NCBI GenBank assembly: GCA_029932855.1
Contig: JAOZPG010000002.1
Location: 3,162-65,613, forward strand
DNA length: 62,452 nucleotides
From: Bacteroidales bacterium
GTDB lineage: Bacteria > Bacteroidota > Bacteroidia > Bacteroidales > VadinHA17
Reading direction: 5' to 3'
Shown here: positions 24,196 through 31,930 of the stretch, piece by piece
Layout of the letters: each line of letters begins with the position of its first letter
Numbering within the stretch: the first letter of the stretch is position 1
The notes under the pieces: generated by a model
What the model was told of the DNA's origin: nothing
Seen by the model: the letters and a program-made list of their open reading frames with translations, nothing else
Database searches by the model: none
Program-made: the position numbers and the translations under genes

Positions 24196-25449
24196 ATGAT
24201 CCTTTTATCCACATCACTAACTGTTATACTGACGAGCATTGTCGTATTTCTTTTTGTTATCATTTTCCTTGTGGCTATTCTGCTGTATGCCAGGGAAAAG
24301 CTTATCCCTCAGGGAGAGGTAAGTATGAAGGTTAACGACAGGGAGTTTATTGTAAAGCCTGGTTCTACGGTATTGTCCCTGCTGATGAGAAACGAGATAT
24401 ACCTGCCTTCGGCATGCGGGGGAAAGGGAACCTGCGGAATGTGTTCATGCCAGGTACTTGAAGGGGGAGGCACGATACTGCCAACAGAAACAGGCTTCTT
24501 TACCCGCAGGGAGCAACAGGATAACTGGCGGCTGGGCTGCCAGGTGAAGGTGAGGGAAGATATTAATATAAAGGTGCCTGAGGCTGTTATGGGGATAAGG
24601 AAATGGGAGTGTGAGGTTATTTCAAACCATAATGTATCAAGCTTTATCAAGGAGTTTGTGCTGAGGCTGCCTGAAGGGGAGAATCTTAATTTTAAGAGCG
24701 GCGGTTATGTACAGATAGATGTGCCAAAGATAGATGTTGACTTTAAGGATATGGATATAGAGGATGAATACAGGGATGAGTGGGATATGTACAAGATGTG
24801 GGACCTGAAGATGAAAAATCCCGAGGAGACATACAGGGCTTACTCAATGGCAAACCATCCGGCTGAAGGAAACATAGTTATGCTTAATATTCGTATTGCA
24901 CCGCCTCCGTGGGTCAGGGAAAAGGGAGAATTCATGAATGTTAATCCTGGGATATGTTCATCTTATATCTTCAGTCGCAAACCGGGTGATAAGGTTGTAC
25001 TTTCGGGCCCCTACGGGGAGTTCTTTATTAAAGATACCGATGCGGAGATGATGTATATAGGAGGTGGTGCGGGAATGGCTCCACTCAGGTCACACCTCTT
25101 TCACCTTTTTCATACACTGAAGACAAACAGGAAAGTGAGCTACTGGTATGGGGCTCGTTCCAGGAAGGAGATATTTTATGAGGAGCATTTTCGTGAGATA
25201 GAAAGAAATTTTCCGAACTTTAAATTCCATATTGCCCTGTCTGAACCTCTTGAAGAGGATAAGTGGGATGGTCCGGTAGGATTTATTCACCAGGTGATAT
25301 ATGATAGTTACCTGAGCATGCATGAGGAGCCTGAAGATATTGAATACTACATGTGCGGACCTCCGATGATGAATAATGCGGTTAATAGAATGCTGTACGA
25401 CCTGGGTGTTCCCGGGGAAATGATTGCCTTTGATGACTTTGGAGCTTAA
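24196..25449 (+). CDS. nqrF: Na+-translocating NADH:quinone reductase subunit F
   Basis: NqrF (417 residues) is the NADH-oxidising entry subunit. It has one N-terminal helix (about residues 6-31) and a plant-type 2Fe-2S ferredoxin domain with Cys74, Cys80, Cys83 and Cys115. A ferredoxin-NADP reductase-like domain follows, with the FAD motif RAYSMAN, the NAD motif YIGGGAGMAPLRSH and CGPPMMNNAV near the end. All expected ligands are present. The C-terminus ends DDFGA, close to the usual FAD-stacking aromatic end of NqrF. apbE starts two bases after the stop, so the last two genes are tightly linked. Confidence 0.96.
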   Translation: MILLSTSLTVILTSIVVFLFVIIFLVAILLYAREKLIPQGEVSMKVNDREFIVKPGSTVLSLLMRNEIYLPSACGGKGTCGMCSCQVLEGGGTILPTETGFFTRREQQDNWRLGCQVKVREDINIKVPEAVMGIRKWECEVISNHNVSSFIKEFVLRLPEGENLNFKSGGYVQIDVPKIDVDFKDMDIEDEYRDEWDMYKMWDLKMKNPEETYRAYSMANHPAEGNIVMLNIRIAPPPWVREKGEFMNVNPGICSSYIFSRKPGDKVVLSGPYGEFFIKDTDAEMMYIGGGAGMAPLRSHLFHLFHTLKTNRKVSYWYGARSRKEIFYEEHFREIERNFPNFKFHIALSEPLEEDKWDGPVGFIHQVIYDSYLSMHEEPEDIEYYMCGPPMMNNAVNRMLYDLGVPGEMIAFDDFGA

Positions 25450-25450
25450 A

Positions 25451-26455
25451 ATGATGTTTGGAAATATTTCATGTGGCCGGATGGCATCTGTTCTTTTTCT
25501 TGCACTATTGTTTTCTTCCTGCAGCAGGATCCGGACAATGGACGGTTTTACACAGGGGACAACTTATCATATTGTTACCGTGGGAGGAGGAATAAACAAA
25601 CAACAGATAGATTCTTTGCTCTCTGCTTTTGATCTTTCACTGTCAACTTATATTCCCGGCTCCCTCATTTCAAGGATAAACAGGGATGAACCGGCAGTAT
25701 TGCTCGATGATTATTTTATAGAACTTTTCAATATATCTGCCAGGGTCTATGAGGAAACAGGGGGGGCTTTCGACCTGACGGTGGGCCCGCTGGTGAATGC
25801 ATGGGGCTTTGGTCCCGAAAACAGTGCCGGTAATGACAGCCTTCTCATAGACAGTCTTTTACAATTTGTGGGTATGGACAAGCTGAGGATAAAGGATGGT
25901 TTCCTGGAGAAGGATATGGCAGGGATGAAGCTTGATGTAAATGCTGTGGCCCAGGGCTACTCAGTTGATGTTGTCGGGGACTTTCTTGAGGATAATGGCA
26001 TAGGCAATTATCTTGTTGAGATAGGAGGTGAGGTGAGGGCAAGGGGAAAGAAGCCTCATGATTCATCGTGGCGCATAGGCATAGATAAGCCTTATGAGAA
26101 TAATTTTAGTCCCGGCAAAGATCTGCAGGAGATACTTGTGCTAAATGATATGTCGCTGGCAACATCGGGCAATTACAGGAAATTTTATGTTAAGGATGGT
26201 GTGAAATATTCTCATTCCATTAATCCGGCTACGGGCTATCCTGTAATGGACAGGCTGCTGAGTGCCACGATAGTAAGCAGGCAATGTGCCTGTGCCGATG
26301 CTTTTGCTACGGCCTGCATGATAATGGGACTGGAGGAAAGCATGAGTATGATTGAGGGAAACGATATGCTTGAGGCTTATTTTGTGTATTCGGGCGATAA
26401 GGGGGAGTTTCTGGTAAGATACAGCAGTGGCTTCGAAAATTTTATCGCTCCTTAA
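25451..26455 (+). CDS. apbE: FAD:protein FMN transferase (ApbE), lipoprotein
   Basis: ApbE transfers FMN from FAD to a Thr of NqrB and NqrC by a phosphoester bond, outside the cytoplasmic membrane. Predicted 334 residues with a lipoprotein signal ending FLALLFSSC. Family motifs: STYIPGSLISRINR, FDLTVGPLVNAWGFGP, LDVNAVAQGYSVD, EIGGEVRARGK and SHSINPATGYPV. The frame also opens at TTG 25424, inside nqrF, but ATG 25451 follows the nqrF stop and gives a normal signal peptide. Its place at the end of the nqr operon fits maturation of the flavin subunits. A G7 tract at 25760-25766 lies in the coding region. The 3' end overlaps the convergent YqgE gene by four bases. Confidence 0.95.
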   Translation: MMFGNISCGRMASVLFLALLFSSCSRIRTMDGFTQGTTYHIVTVGGGINKQQIDSLLSAFDLSLSTYIPGSLISRINRDEPAVLLDDYFIELFNISARVYEETGGAFDLTVGPLVNAWGFGPENSAGNDSLLIDSLLQFVGMDKLRIKDGFLEKDMAGMKLDVNAVAQGYSVDVVGDFLEDNGIGNYLVEIGGEVRARGKKPHDSSWRIGIDKPYENNFSPGKDLQEILVLNDMSLATSGNYRKFYVKDGVKYSHSINPATGYPVMDRLLSATIVSRQCACADAFATACMIMGLEESMSMIEGNDMLEAYFVYSGDKGEFLVRYSSGFENFIAP

Positions 26456-27042
26456 TTCATATCAGGCGACTCCGGGAAGCCTGTCCATAATTTATACTTG
26501 TTGCCCAGCCTGCTGAGGGCGTCTTTCCATATCCCTTCAGCCTGTATGGCCATTACCCTGGCAGGGTCCATGTCTGCTATTACCCACGAGTTTGTTTCTA
26601 TCTCTTGCTCAAGCTGGCCGGGAGCCCAGCCCGAGTAACCTATGAAAAACCTTATGCTGTCACCGTCTGCCAGTCCCGATGAAAGGAGACTTTTTACAAT
26701 GTCAAAATCACCTCCCCATGAGATATTTCCATATACCTTAATGCTTCCGGGTATCTTGTCTCCCATGCTGTGTATATAATGCACGGTGTCGGTGCTTACC
26801 GGTCCTCCCACGGACAGGGCTATGTCAATATCCGGAAAGTCTTTTATCACTTCATTTATCCTTGCCTCGACAGGCTTATTAAGCACAAAGCCAACTGTGC
26901 CTTTTGCATTATGTTCTGTAAGCAGTATTACCGATCTTTTAAAATATTCATCTCCAAGGAAAGGCCCTGATATAAGGACTTTCCCCTTTCCGGGTTTCGA
27001 AAATTCCGGGTCTATGGTGAAGAAATCAAAGTTGAGATCCAT
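26452..27042 (-). CDS. YqgE/AlgH family protein
   Basis: Predicted 196 residues. The YqgE/AlgH family has no settled biochemical role, although a known fold; an old link to alginate regulation is not reliable. Motifs seen: GKVLISGPFLGDEYFKRSV, GTVGFVLNKPVE, SVGGPVSTDTVHYIHS and GYSGWAPGQLEQEI, all hallmarks of the family. The frame runs 17 codons further upstream to 27093, but Met at 27042 (MDLNFDFF) matches the usual start in this phylum, so I chose it. The stop codon overlaps that of apbE by tail-to-tail reading. Confidence 0.9.
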   Translation of the reverse strand: MDLNFDFFTIDPEFSKPGKGKVLISGPFLGDEYFKRSVILLTEHNAKGTVGFVLNKPVEARINEVIKDFPDIDIALSVGGPVSTDTVHYIHSMGDKIPGSIKVYGNISWGGDFDIVKSLLSSGLADGDSIRFFIGYSGWAPGQLEQEIETNSWVIADMDPARVMAIQAEGIWKDALSRLGNKYKLWTGFPESPDMN

Positions 27043-27205
27043 ATAGTAATGATGGCCGGGAGTACAGATATAATCTCCTGCTTGCAGGACCACAGCTATT
27101 AGTTATTAATAATACTTTAAAGATAAATAATAAATGTTTAATTTTCCGGTTCATTGACTATGAAATCAAAAGGCGGCGATATTCTAAAATACAGGCTAAA
27201 ATTTG

Positions 27206-27213
27206 TACATTTG
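27206..27213 (+). promoter_or_regulatory. Candidate -7 box of polysaccharide export gene
   Basis: TACATTTG matches TAnnTTTG and lies 18 bases before ATG 27232, inside the longer reading frame. It argues that translation starts at 27232 rather than at the upstream TTG 27154. Confidence 0.5.
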
Positions 27214-27231
27214 CAGAAATCAAATAATACT

Positions 27232-28002
27232 ATGTCCAGATATAATTATGTGATAGCGGCTTTTATTGTTTTCCTGTCTTTTTCTGCCTGTACATCCCAG
27301 AAGCAGTTGACATATCTTCAGAATGTTGATTCCGATTCAAGCACTGTATATTATAAGGAACCCATTGAATACAGGATACAGAATGAAGATATCCTATATA
27401 TAAGGGTTATAAGCCTGAATGATGAGATCAATACCATGATCAATACCTTTTCAACTTCTGCAAATTCCAACCAGTTTCAGAACGAGATAAGCCTTTACCT
27501 CTATGGTTATTCTGTTAATGATTCGGGTTATGTGGATGTTCCTTATATAGGAAAGGTAAACGTGATGGGCATGACCCTGGAAGAGGCTCATGCCGTAATA
27601 ACCGAAAAAGTGGCCAGGGCCGTGCGTAATGCCACGGTGATTGTTAAGCTGGTTAGCTTTAAGTTTTCCGTGCTGGGAGAGGTTCATCGTCCCGGGGTAT
27701 ATAAGAATTACAATAATCAGCTTACGATTTTTGAGGCTATAAGCATGGCAGGCGATATAACCGATTATGGCGACAGGTTTAATGTGCTGGTTGTGAGGCC
27801 TACCAAAGATGAGACAAAAACATACAGGGTGGACCTGGCAGACAGGGATGTTCTGAGCTCTGAAGCATTTTTTCTCTTACCCAACGATGTGGTTTATATT
27901 CAGCCTATAAAGAGTAAATCATTCAGAGTGAACATCCCGACAATGACATTGTTCCTTACAACTATTTCCACCCTGATACTGGTACTTAATTTTGTTAATT
28001 AA
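27232..28002 (+). CDS. Polysaccharide biosynthesis/export protein (Wza-like lipoprotein)
   Basis: Outer-membrane export channel protein of the Wza family, 256 residues, which would pass capsule or exopolysaccharide across the outer membrane. A lipoprotein signal ends FLSFSAC. The Poly_export domain follows (YRIQNEDILYIRVIS, then GYVDVPYIGKVNVMGMTLEEA), then a SLBB-like segment (SVLGEVHRPGVYKNYNN, FEAISMAGDITDYGDR), and a C-terminal hydrophobic helix (about residues 236-253). The frame opens at TTG 27154, but ATG 27232 gives the lipobox and follows a -7 box. The tyrosine autokinase gene starts five bases downstream, the usual Wza-Wzc pair. No polymerase or flippase is adjacent, so the sugar genes must be elsewhere. 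Confidence 0.92.
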   Translation: MSRYNYVIAAFIVFLSFSACTSQKQLTYLQNVDSDSSTVYYKEPIEYRIQNEDILYIRVISLNDEINTMINTFSTSANSNQFQNEISLYLYGYSVNDSGYVDVPYIGKVNVMGMTLEEAHAVITEKVARAVRNATVIVKLVSFKFSVLGEVHRPGVYKNYNNQLTIFEAISMAGDITDYGDRFNVLVVRPTKDETKTYRVDLADRDVLSSEAFFLLPNDVVYIQPIKSKSFRVNIPTMTLFLTTISTLILVLNFVN

Positions 28003-28007
28003 TATTG

Positions 28008-30434
28008 ATGGAGAATAACGAAAACATATATTTCCAGGAAGAGAATATCGATATAAAGAAATTCCTGATGCGCATACTGGCACGCTGGTACTGGTTTGCC
28101 ATATCCCTGTTTATAACTATTACGGTGGCTTACCTGGTAAACCGTTACTCCGAGCCTGTTTACAGTGTTACTTCAACAGTGATTGTTCGGGATGATGAAA
28201 AGGGCAAGGGCCTGTCGGGTGCCGAGCAGATGATGGAGGGAATGGAGATGTTCAGGAGCAGGAAGAACATTTATAACGAGATGGGTATTTTGCAGTCTTA
28301 TGCACTTACGAACAGGGTGCTGAAGGATCTTGATGATTTTGAGATTACTTACATAAATGTTGGAAGAAGGGGCATAAAGGAGTCTAAATTATATAATCGT
28401 TCTCCCTTTGTTGTGAATATAGATACTGGCTTTGCACAGAGAAGGGGCTACCCTGTATTTGTCAGCATACTTTCCGGGGAGAAATACCTGCTTGAGATAG
28501 ATGAGGGGATGGATATACATAAGGAAATGAGCTTTGGAGAGCAGTTCACGAATGAGGCATTCAGCTTTAATATTGAGCTCAGGGATCCCGGAAATTTTGA
28601 GATACGTGAGAAAGCTTCCAATAAGTATTATTTTGTAATAAATGACCTTAACGCCCTTACGAATAGGTATAAGGGCAAGCTCGGCATTAGCGTAAACGAT
28701 AAAAAAGGCTCGATACTTATATTAACAACACAGGGATATGTTGCTCAGCAGGAGGCAGATTTTCTTAATAAGCTGGGGGAGGTCTATATTCTTTCGGGAC
28801 TTGAAGAAAAGAACAGGACAGCCGAGAATACCATTGAGTTTATAGATTCGCAGCTGCAGGATATAGCACATAAACTGACCCTGGCAGAGGAAGATCTGCA
28901 GGATTTTCGTACAGAGAACCAGGTGATAGATATTAGTAAGGAAGGCCAGGTAATATTTGAAAAGCTCGGTACTTACCAGGCACAGAAGAGCAACCTTGAC
29001 ATAAGCCTGAAATATTACGATTACCTGCGGGACTATATCATGGAGAGAAATAATTTTAATGATATTATTGCTCCCTCCATAATGGGAATTAGCGATCCTG
29101 TGCTAAATGCTACCCTGGTAAAGCTGGGCCAGCTTAATTCAGACAAGACCAGCCTGGAGTTTACGGTAACCGAATCGAGCCCGTCCATTGAGCTTATTAA
29201 TGCACAGATAGAAGCTACCATGCGTGAGCTGGAGGAGAATCTTAACAGCCTGATACGATCGACAAATATTACCATTGATGAGGTTGAAAAGAATATTAAA
29301 GAGGTGGAGAAACAGCTGAAAGTACTCCCTGTTACCGAAAGGGAACTGATACAGATACAGAGGATGTTTAACCTTAATAATGAGATATATAATTACCTGC
29401 TTGAGAAGCGTGCTGAATCAGGTATTGCAAAGGCTTCCAATATACCTGATAACAAGCTGCTTGATATAGCCAGGGCTGAGAATGCCACAATGGTAACACC
29501 CAAGACTTCTCTTAATTATATGGTGGCTCTGGTGCTGGGAGTGATGATACCTGTAATTATTATTCTTCTCCTGGATTTTTTTAATAATAAGATAATAGAC
29601 AAAAAGGATATCGAAGACATGGTAAATCTGCCTGTGCTTGGTGGCATAGGGCATAATAATACCGAAAGTCCCATACCTGTACATTCAACTCCCAAGTCAT
29701 CCATTGCCGAGTCCTTCAGGTCGCTGAGGACCAATATGCAGTATTTTATCAGGGGGAAGGAAGCAAAGGTGGTGCTGGTATCTTCAACAGTAAGCGGGGA
29801 AGGGAAAACATTTTGTGCAACTAACCTTGCGGCAATAACGGCCATGTCGGGGAAGAAAACATTGCTGGTGGGCCTCGACCTGAGGAAGCCTAAGATACAC
29901 AGGGACTTCAAGCTGGATAATGATAAGGGGATAAGTACTTTTCTTATTAACTCAATATCTTTTGAAGAGCTTATACAGCCGGGAGGCATTGATAACCTGT
30001 ATGTTGCTGTATCGGGACCTGTTCCGCCCAACCCGGCTGAGCTTATAGAATCCCTAAGGATGGATGAGTTTTTCGAGCTTGCAAGGAAAGAATACGACTT
30101 CATAGTGGTTGACAGTCCCCCGGTGGCTGTTGTTACAGATCCAATCCTTCTTAGCAAGTATGCAGACAGCAATATTTATGTGGTGAGACAGAACTATACA
30201 AGTAAGAATGCAGGACAGTTGCTGGATGACCTTAACAAAAAGATAAAGCTTAAGAGTCTTGGCATAGTAGTTAATGATATAAAGATAAAAAGCTACTATG
30301 GTTATGGTTACGGTTACGGTTACGGCTATGGTTACGGCTATGGTTACGGTTACGGCCAGGGTTATTACGGTGAGGATGATGATGAGAGTGTTACAAAAGG
30401 GATTGTATCAAAACTATTACGGAGAAGGACTTAA
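28008..30434 (+). CDS. Polysaccharide chain-length/tyrosine autokinase (Wzc-like, BY-kinase)
   Basis: An inner-membrane co-polymerase and bacterial tyrosine kinase of 808 residues that controls export with the upstream Wza-like protein. A Wzz-type domain with a membrane helix (about residues 25-44) comes first. A long periplasmic region with coiled coil and a GNVR-like segment (PVTERELIQIQR, about 443-454) follows, and then a second helix (about 503-522). The cytoplasmic kinase domain has Walker A SGEGKTFCATNL, Walker A' GLDLRKPKIHRDF and Walker B FIVVDSPPVAVVTD. The tail contains nine consecutive Gly-Tyr pairs between two Tyr-Tyr pairs (30294-30365); Tyr clusters here are the autophosphorylation sites of the family. 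ATG 28008 was chosen over TTG 28005. Confidence 0.94.
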   Translation: MENNENIYFQEENIDIKKFLMRILARWYWFAISLFITITVAYLVNRYSEPVYSVTSTVIVRDDEKGKGLSGAEQMMEGMEMFRSRKNIYNEMGILQSYALTNRVLKDLDDFEITYINVGRRGIKESKLYNRSPFVVNIDTGFAQRRGYPVFVSILSGEKYLLEIDEGMDIHKEMSFGEQFTNEAFSFNIELRDPGNFEIREKASNKYYFVINDLNALTNRYKGKLGISVNDKKGSILILTTQGYVAQQEADFLNKLGEVYILSGLEEKNRTAENTIEFIDSQLQDIAHKLTLAEEDLQDFRTENQVIDISKEGQVIFEKLGTYQAQKSNLDISLKYYDYLRDYIMERNNFNDIIAPSIMGISDPVLNATLVKLGQLNSDKTSLEFTVTESSPSIELINAQIEATMRELEENLNSLIRSTNITIDEVEKNIKEVEKQLKVLPVTERELIQIQRMFNLNNEIYNYLLEKRAESGIAKASNIPDNKLLDIARAENATMVTPKTSLNYMVALVLGVMIPVIIILLLDFFNNKIIDKKDIEDMVNLPVLGGIGHNNTESPIPVHSTPKSSIAESFRSLRTNMQYFIRGKEAKVVLVSSTVSGEGKTFCATNLAAITAMSGKKTLLVGLDLRKPKIHRDFKLDNDKGISTFLINSISFEELIQPGGIDNLYVAVSGPVPPNPAELIESLRMDEFFELARKEYDFIVVDSPPVAVVTDPILLSKYADSNIYVVRQNYTSKNAGQLLDDLNKKIKLKSLGIVVNDIKIKSYYGYGYGYGYGYGYGYGYGYGQGYYGEDDDESVTKGIVSKLLRRRT
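30300..30353 (+). repeat. Nine Gly-Tyr codon pairs (6-bp tandem repeat)
   Basis: Nine consecutive GGY-TAY units encode Gly-Tyr, with mixed GGT/GGC and TAT/TAC codons, so the DNA repeat is imperfect although the protein repeat is exact. Preceded by Tyr-Tyr and followed by Gly-Gln-Gly-Tyr-Tyr, for 13 Tyr in total. Confidence 0.95.
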
Positions 30435-30460
30435 TTAACTACCGGTATAAATATCCCTGA

Positions 30461-31930
30461 ATGAAATCAAAAGAACCCGGCTTAATAGCTTCCATCATAC
30501 CCCTCGTTTTTCTTATCCTGCTTCTTTCATTCAATGTGAAGTTTTTTGGGGATGATACCCTGGGAGGCTCCAACCAGATGGCCCTGATATTTGCTGCGGC
30601 CCTGGCTGCAATTATTGCCGCCCTGTCGGGTTTTAAGTGGAACACACTCAGGGACGGGATAGTAAAAAGCATAGGCTCGGCCATGCCCTCAATATTGATA
30701 TTGTTTCTTATTGGTTCGCTTGCAGGTACATGGATGATAAGCGGTGTGGTGCCGGGACTTATTTATTACGGACTGAAAGTGTTGAATCCAAAGATCTTTC
30801 TTTTTGCATCGGTCATTATTACAGCCCTGGTATCACTGGCTACCGGCAGCTCATGGTCGACAGTGGCTACCATAGGTATTGCCCTGCTGGGAATAGGCAA
30901 GGCCATGGGAATGAGTGAGGCTGTTGTTGCCGGGGCAATAATCTCGGGGGCCTATTTCGGGGATAAGATGTCTCCTATGTCTGACACTACCAACCTGGCA
31001 CCGGCAATGGCGGGGACAGACCTGTTCACCCATATAAGGTATATGGTATATACCACCCTGCCCTCTATATTGATCACCCTTGTTATCTTCCTGATAATGG
31101 GCTTTACTATGGATATTGATGGTAATTCCGGCATGGTGGAGGAGGTTCTGCTTGTGCTGGACAATAATTTTAACCTTAATCCTCTTCTTTTTCTTGTTCC
31201 GGCCTTCCTGATCTTTATTATTATCAGGAAAGTGGCACCGGTGCCGGCCCTGCTGGCGGCGGCTCTGCTCGGAGGGATATTTGCAGTAATATTTCAGCCT
31301 GATATTGTAAGGGAAGTGGGAGGAAACTCGGGTAGTTACCTTAAGGATTCTTATATAGCTGTGATGAAGTCATTATTCGGACCGGTAAGCGTAAAGACAA
31401 GCCTTGATTCGGTAAATGAGCTGCTTGTTACCAAGGGAATGGCAGGAATGCTCAATACTATATGGCTTATCATTGCAGCCATGGTCTTTGGCGGGATAAT
31501 GGAAGCTTCAGGCATGCTAAGGGTAATTACAAAGACTGTTATAAGCTATGTTAAATCGACAGCGGGACTGGTGGCATCGACAGTGGGAACATGCCTGTTT
31601 TTTAATCTTACTGCTTCAGATCAGTATATTTCCATAGTGGTGCCGGGACGAATGTACGCCAAGGCTTACAGGGATAAAAATCTTAAGCCTGAATTGCTGA
31701 GCAGGACACTTGAAGATTCGGGGACGGTGACATCAGTGCTTATTCCATGGAATACCTGCGGTGCCACACAGGCAGGAGTGCTGGGTGTTTCAACCTTTGC
31801 TTATGCTCCCTTTGCCTTTTTCAATATAATAAGTCCCTTCATGAGCATCTTTATGGCAGCCTTTAATATAAAGATCAGGAAAATTGATGAGGATATAAAA
31901 AGCTCCCGGGGGAAGAAATCAGGAAAATAG
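30461..31930 (+). CDS. nhaC: Na+/H+ antiporter, NhaC family
   Basis: A polytopic inner-membrane antiporter of 489 residues with about eleven or twelve hydrophobic segments, which exchanges cytoplasmic sodium for protons (family knowledge). NhaC motifs include ATGSSWSTVATIGIALLGIG, GAYFGDKMSPMSDTTNLAP and SGTVTSVLIPWNTCGATQAG. In a cell with an Nqr sodium pump such a carrier would adjust sodium and pH balance, but it is separated from nqr by YqgE and the export genes. ATG 30461 follows the kinase gene by 26 bases, so the two may share a transcript. The 3' end overlaps the convergent E1 gene by 12 bases. Confidence 0.9.
   Translation: MKSKEPGLIASIIPLVFLILLLSFNVKFFGDDTLGGSNQMALIFAAALAAIIAALSGFKWNTLRDGIVKSIGSAMPSILILFLIGSLAGTWMISGVVPGLIYYGLKVLNPKIFLFASVIITALVSLATGSSWSTVATIGIALLGIGKAMGMSEAVVAGAIISGAYFGDKMSPMSDTTNLAPAMAGTDLFTHIRYMVYTTLPSILITLVIFLIMGFTMDIDGNSGMVEEVLLVLDNNFNLNPLLFLVPAFLIFIIIRKVAPVPALLAAALLGGIFAVIFQPDIVREVGGNSGSYLKDSYIAVMKSLFGPVSVKTSLDSVNELLVTKGMAGMLNTIWLIIAAMVFGGIMEASGMLRVITKTVISYVKSTAGLVASTVGTCLFFNLTASDQYISIVVPGRMYAKAYRDKNLKPELLSRTLEDSGTVTSVLIPWNTCGATQAGVLGVSTFAYAPFAFFNIISPFMSIFMAAFNIKIRKIDEDIKSSRGKKSGK

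Noticed and set aside
25424-25450. TTG start for apbE within nqrF
   Set aside because: ATG 25451 directly follows the nqrF stop and yields a normal lipoprotein signal.
27076-27089. TCCTGC-TT-GCAGGA inverted repeat upstream of yqgE
   Set aside because: A 2-base loop and short stem, no T-tract, and it lies in the extended reading frame; not enough to call a regulatory site.
27154-27231. TTG start for the polysaccharide export gene
   Set aside because: The region contains the candidate -7 box TACATTTG and adds residues before the signal; ATG 27232 is better.
29516-30172. 218-residue open frame on the minus strand opposite the BY-kinase
   Set aside because: Antisense shadow of the kinase domain; low-complexity Ser-rich product.
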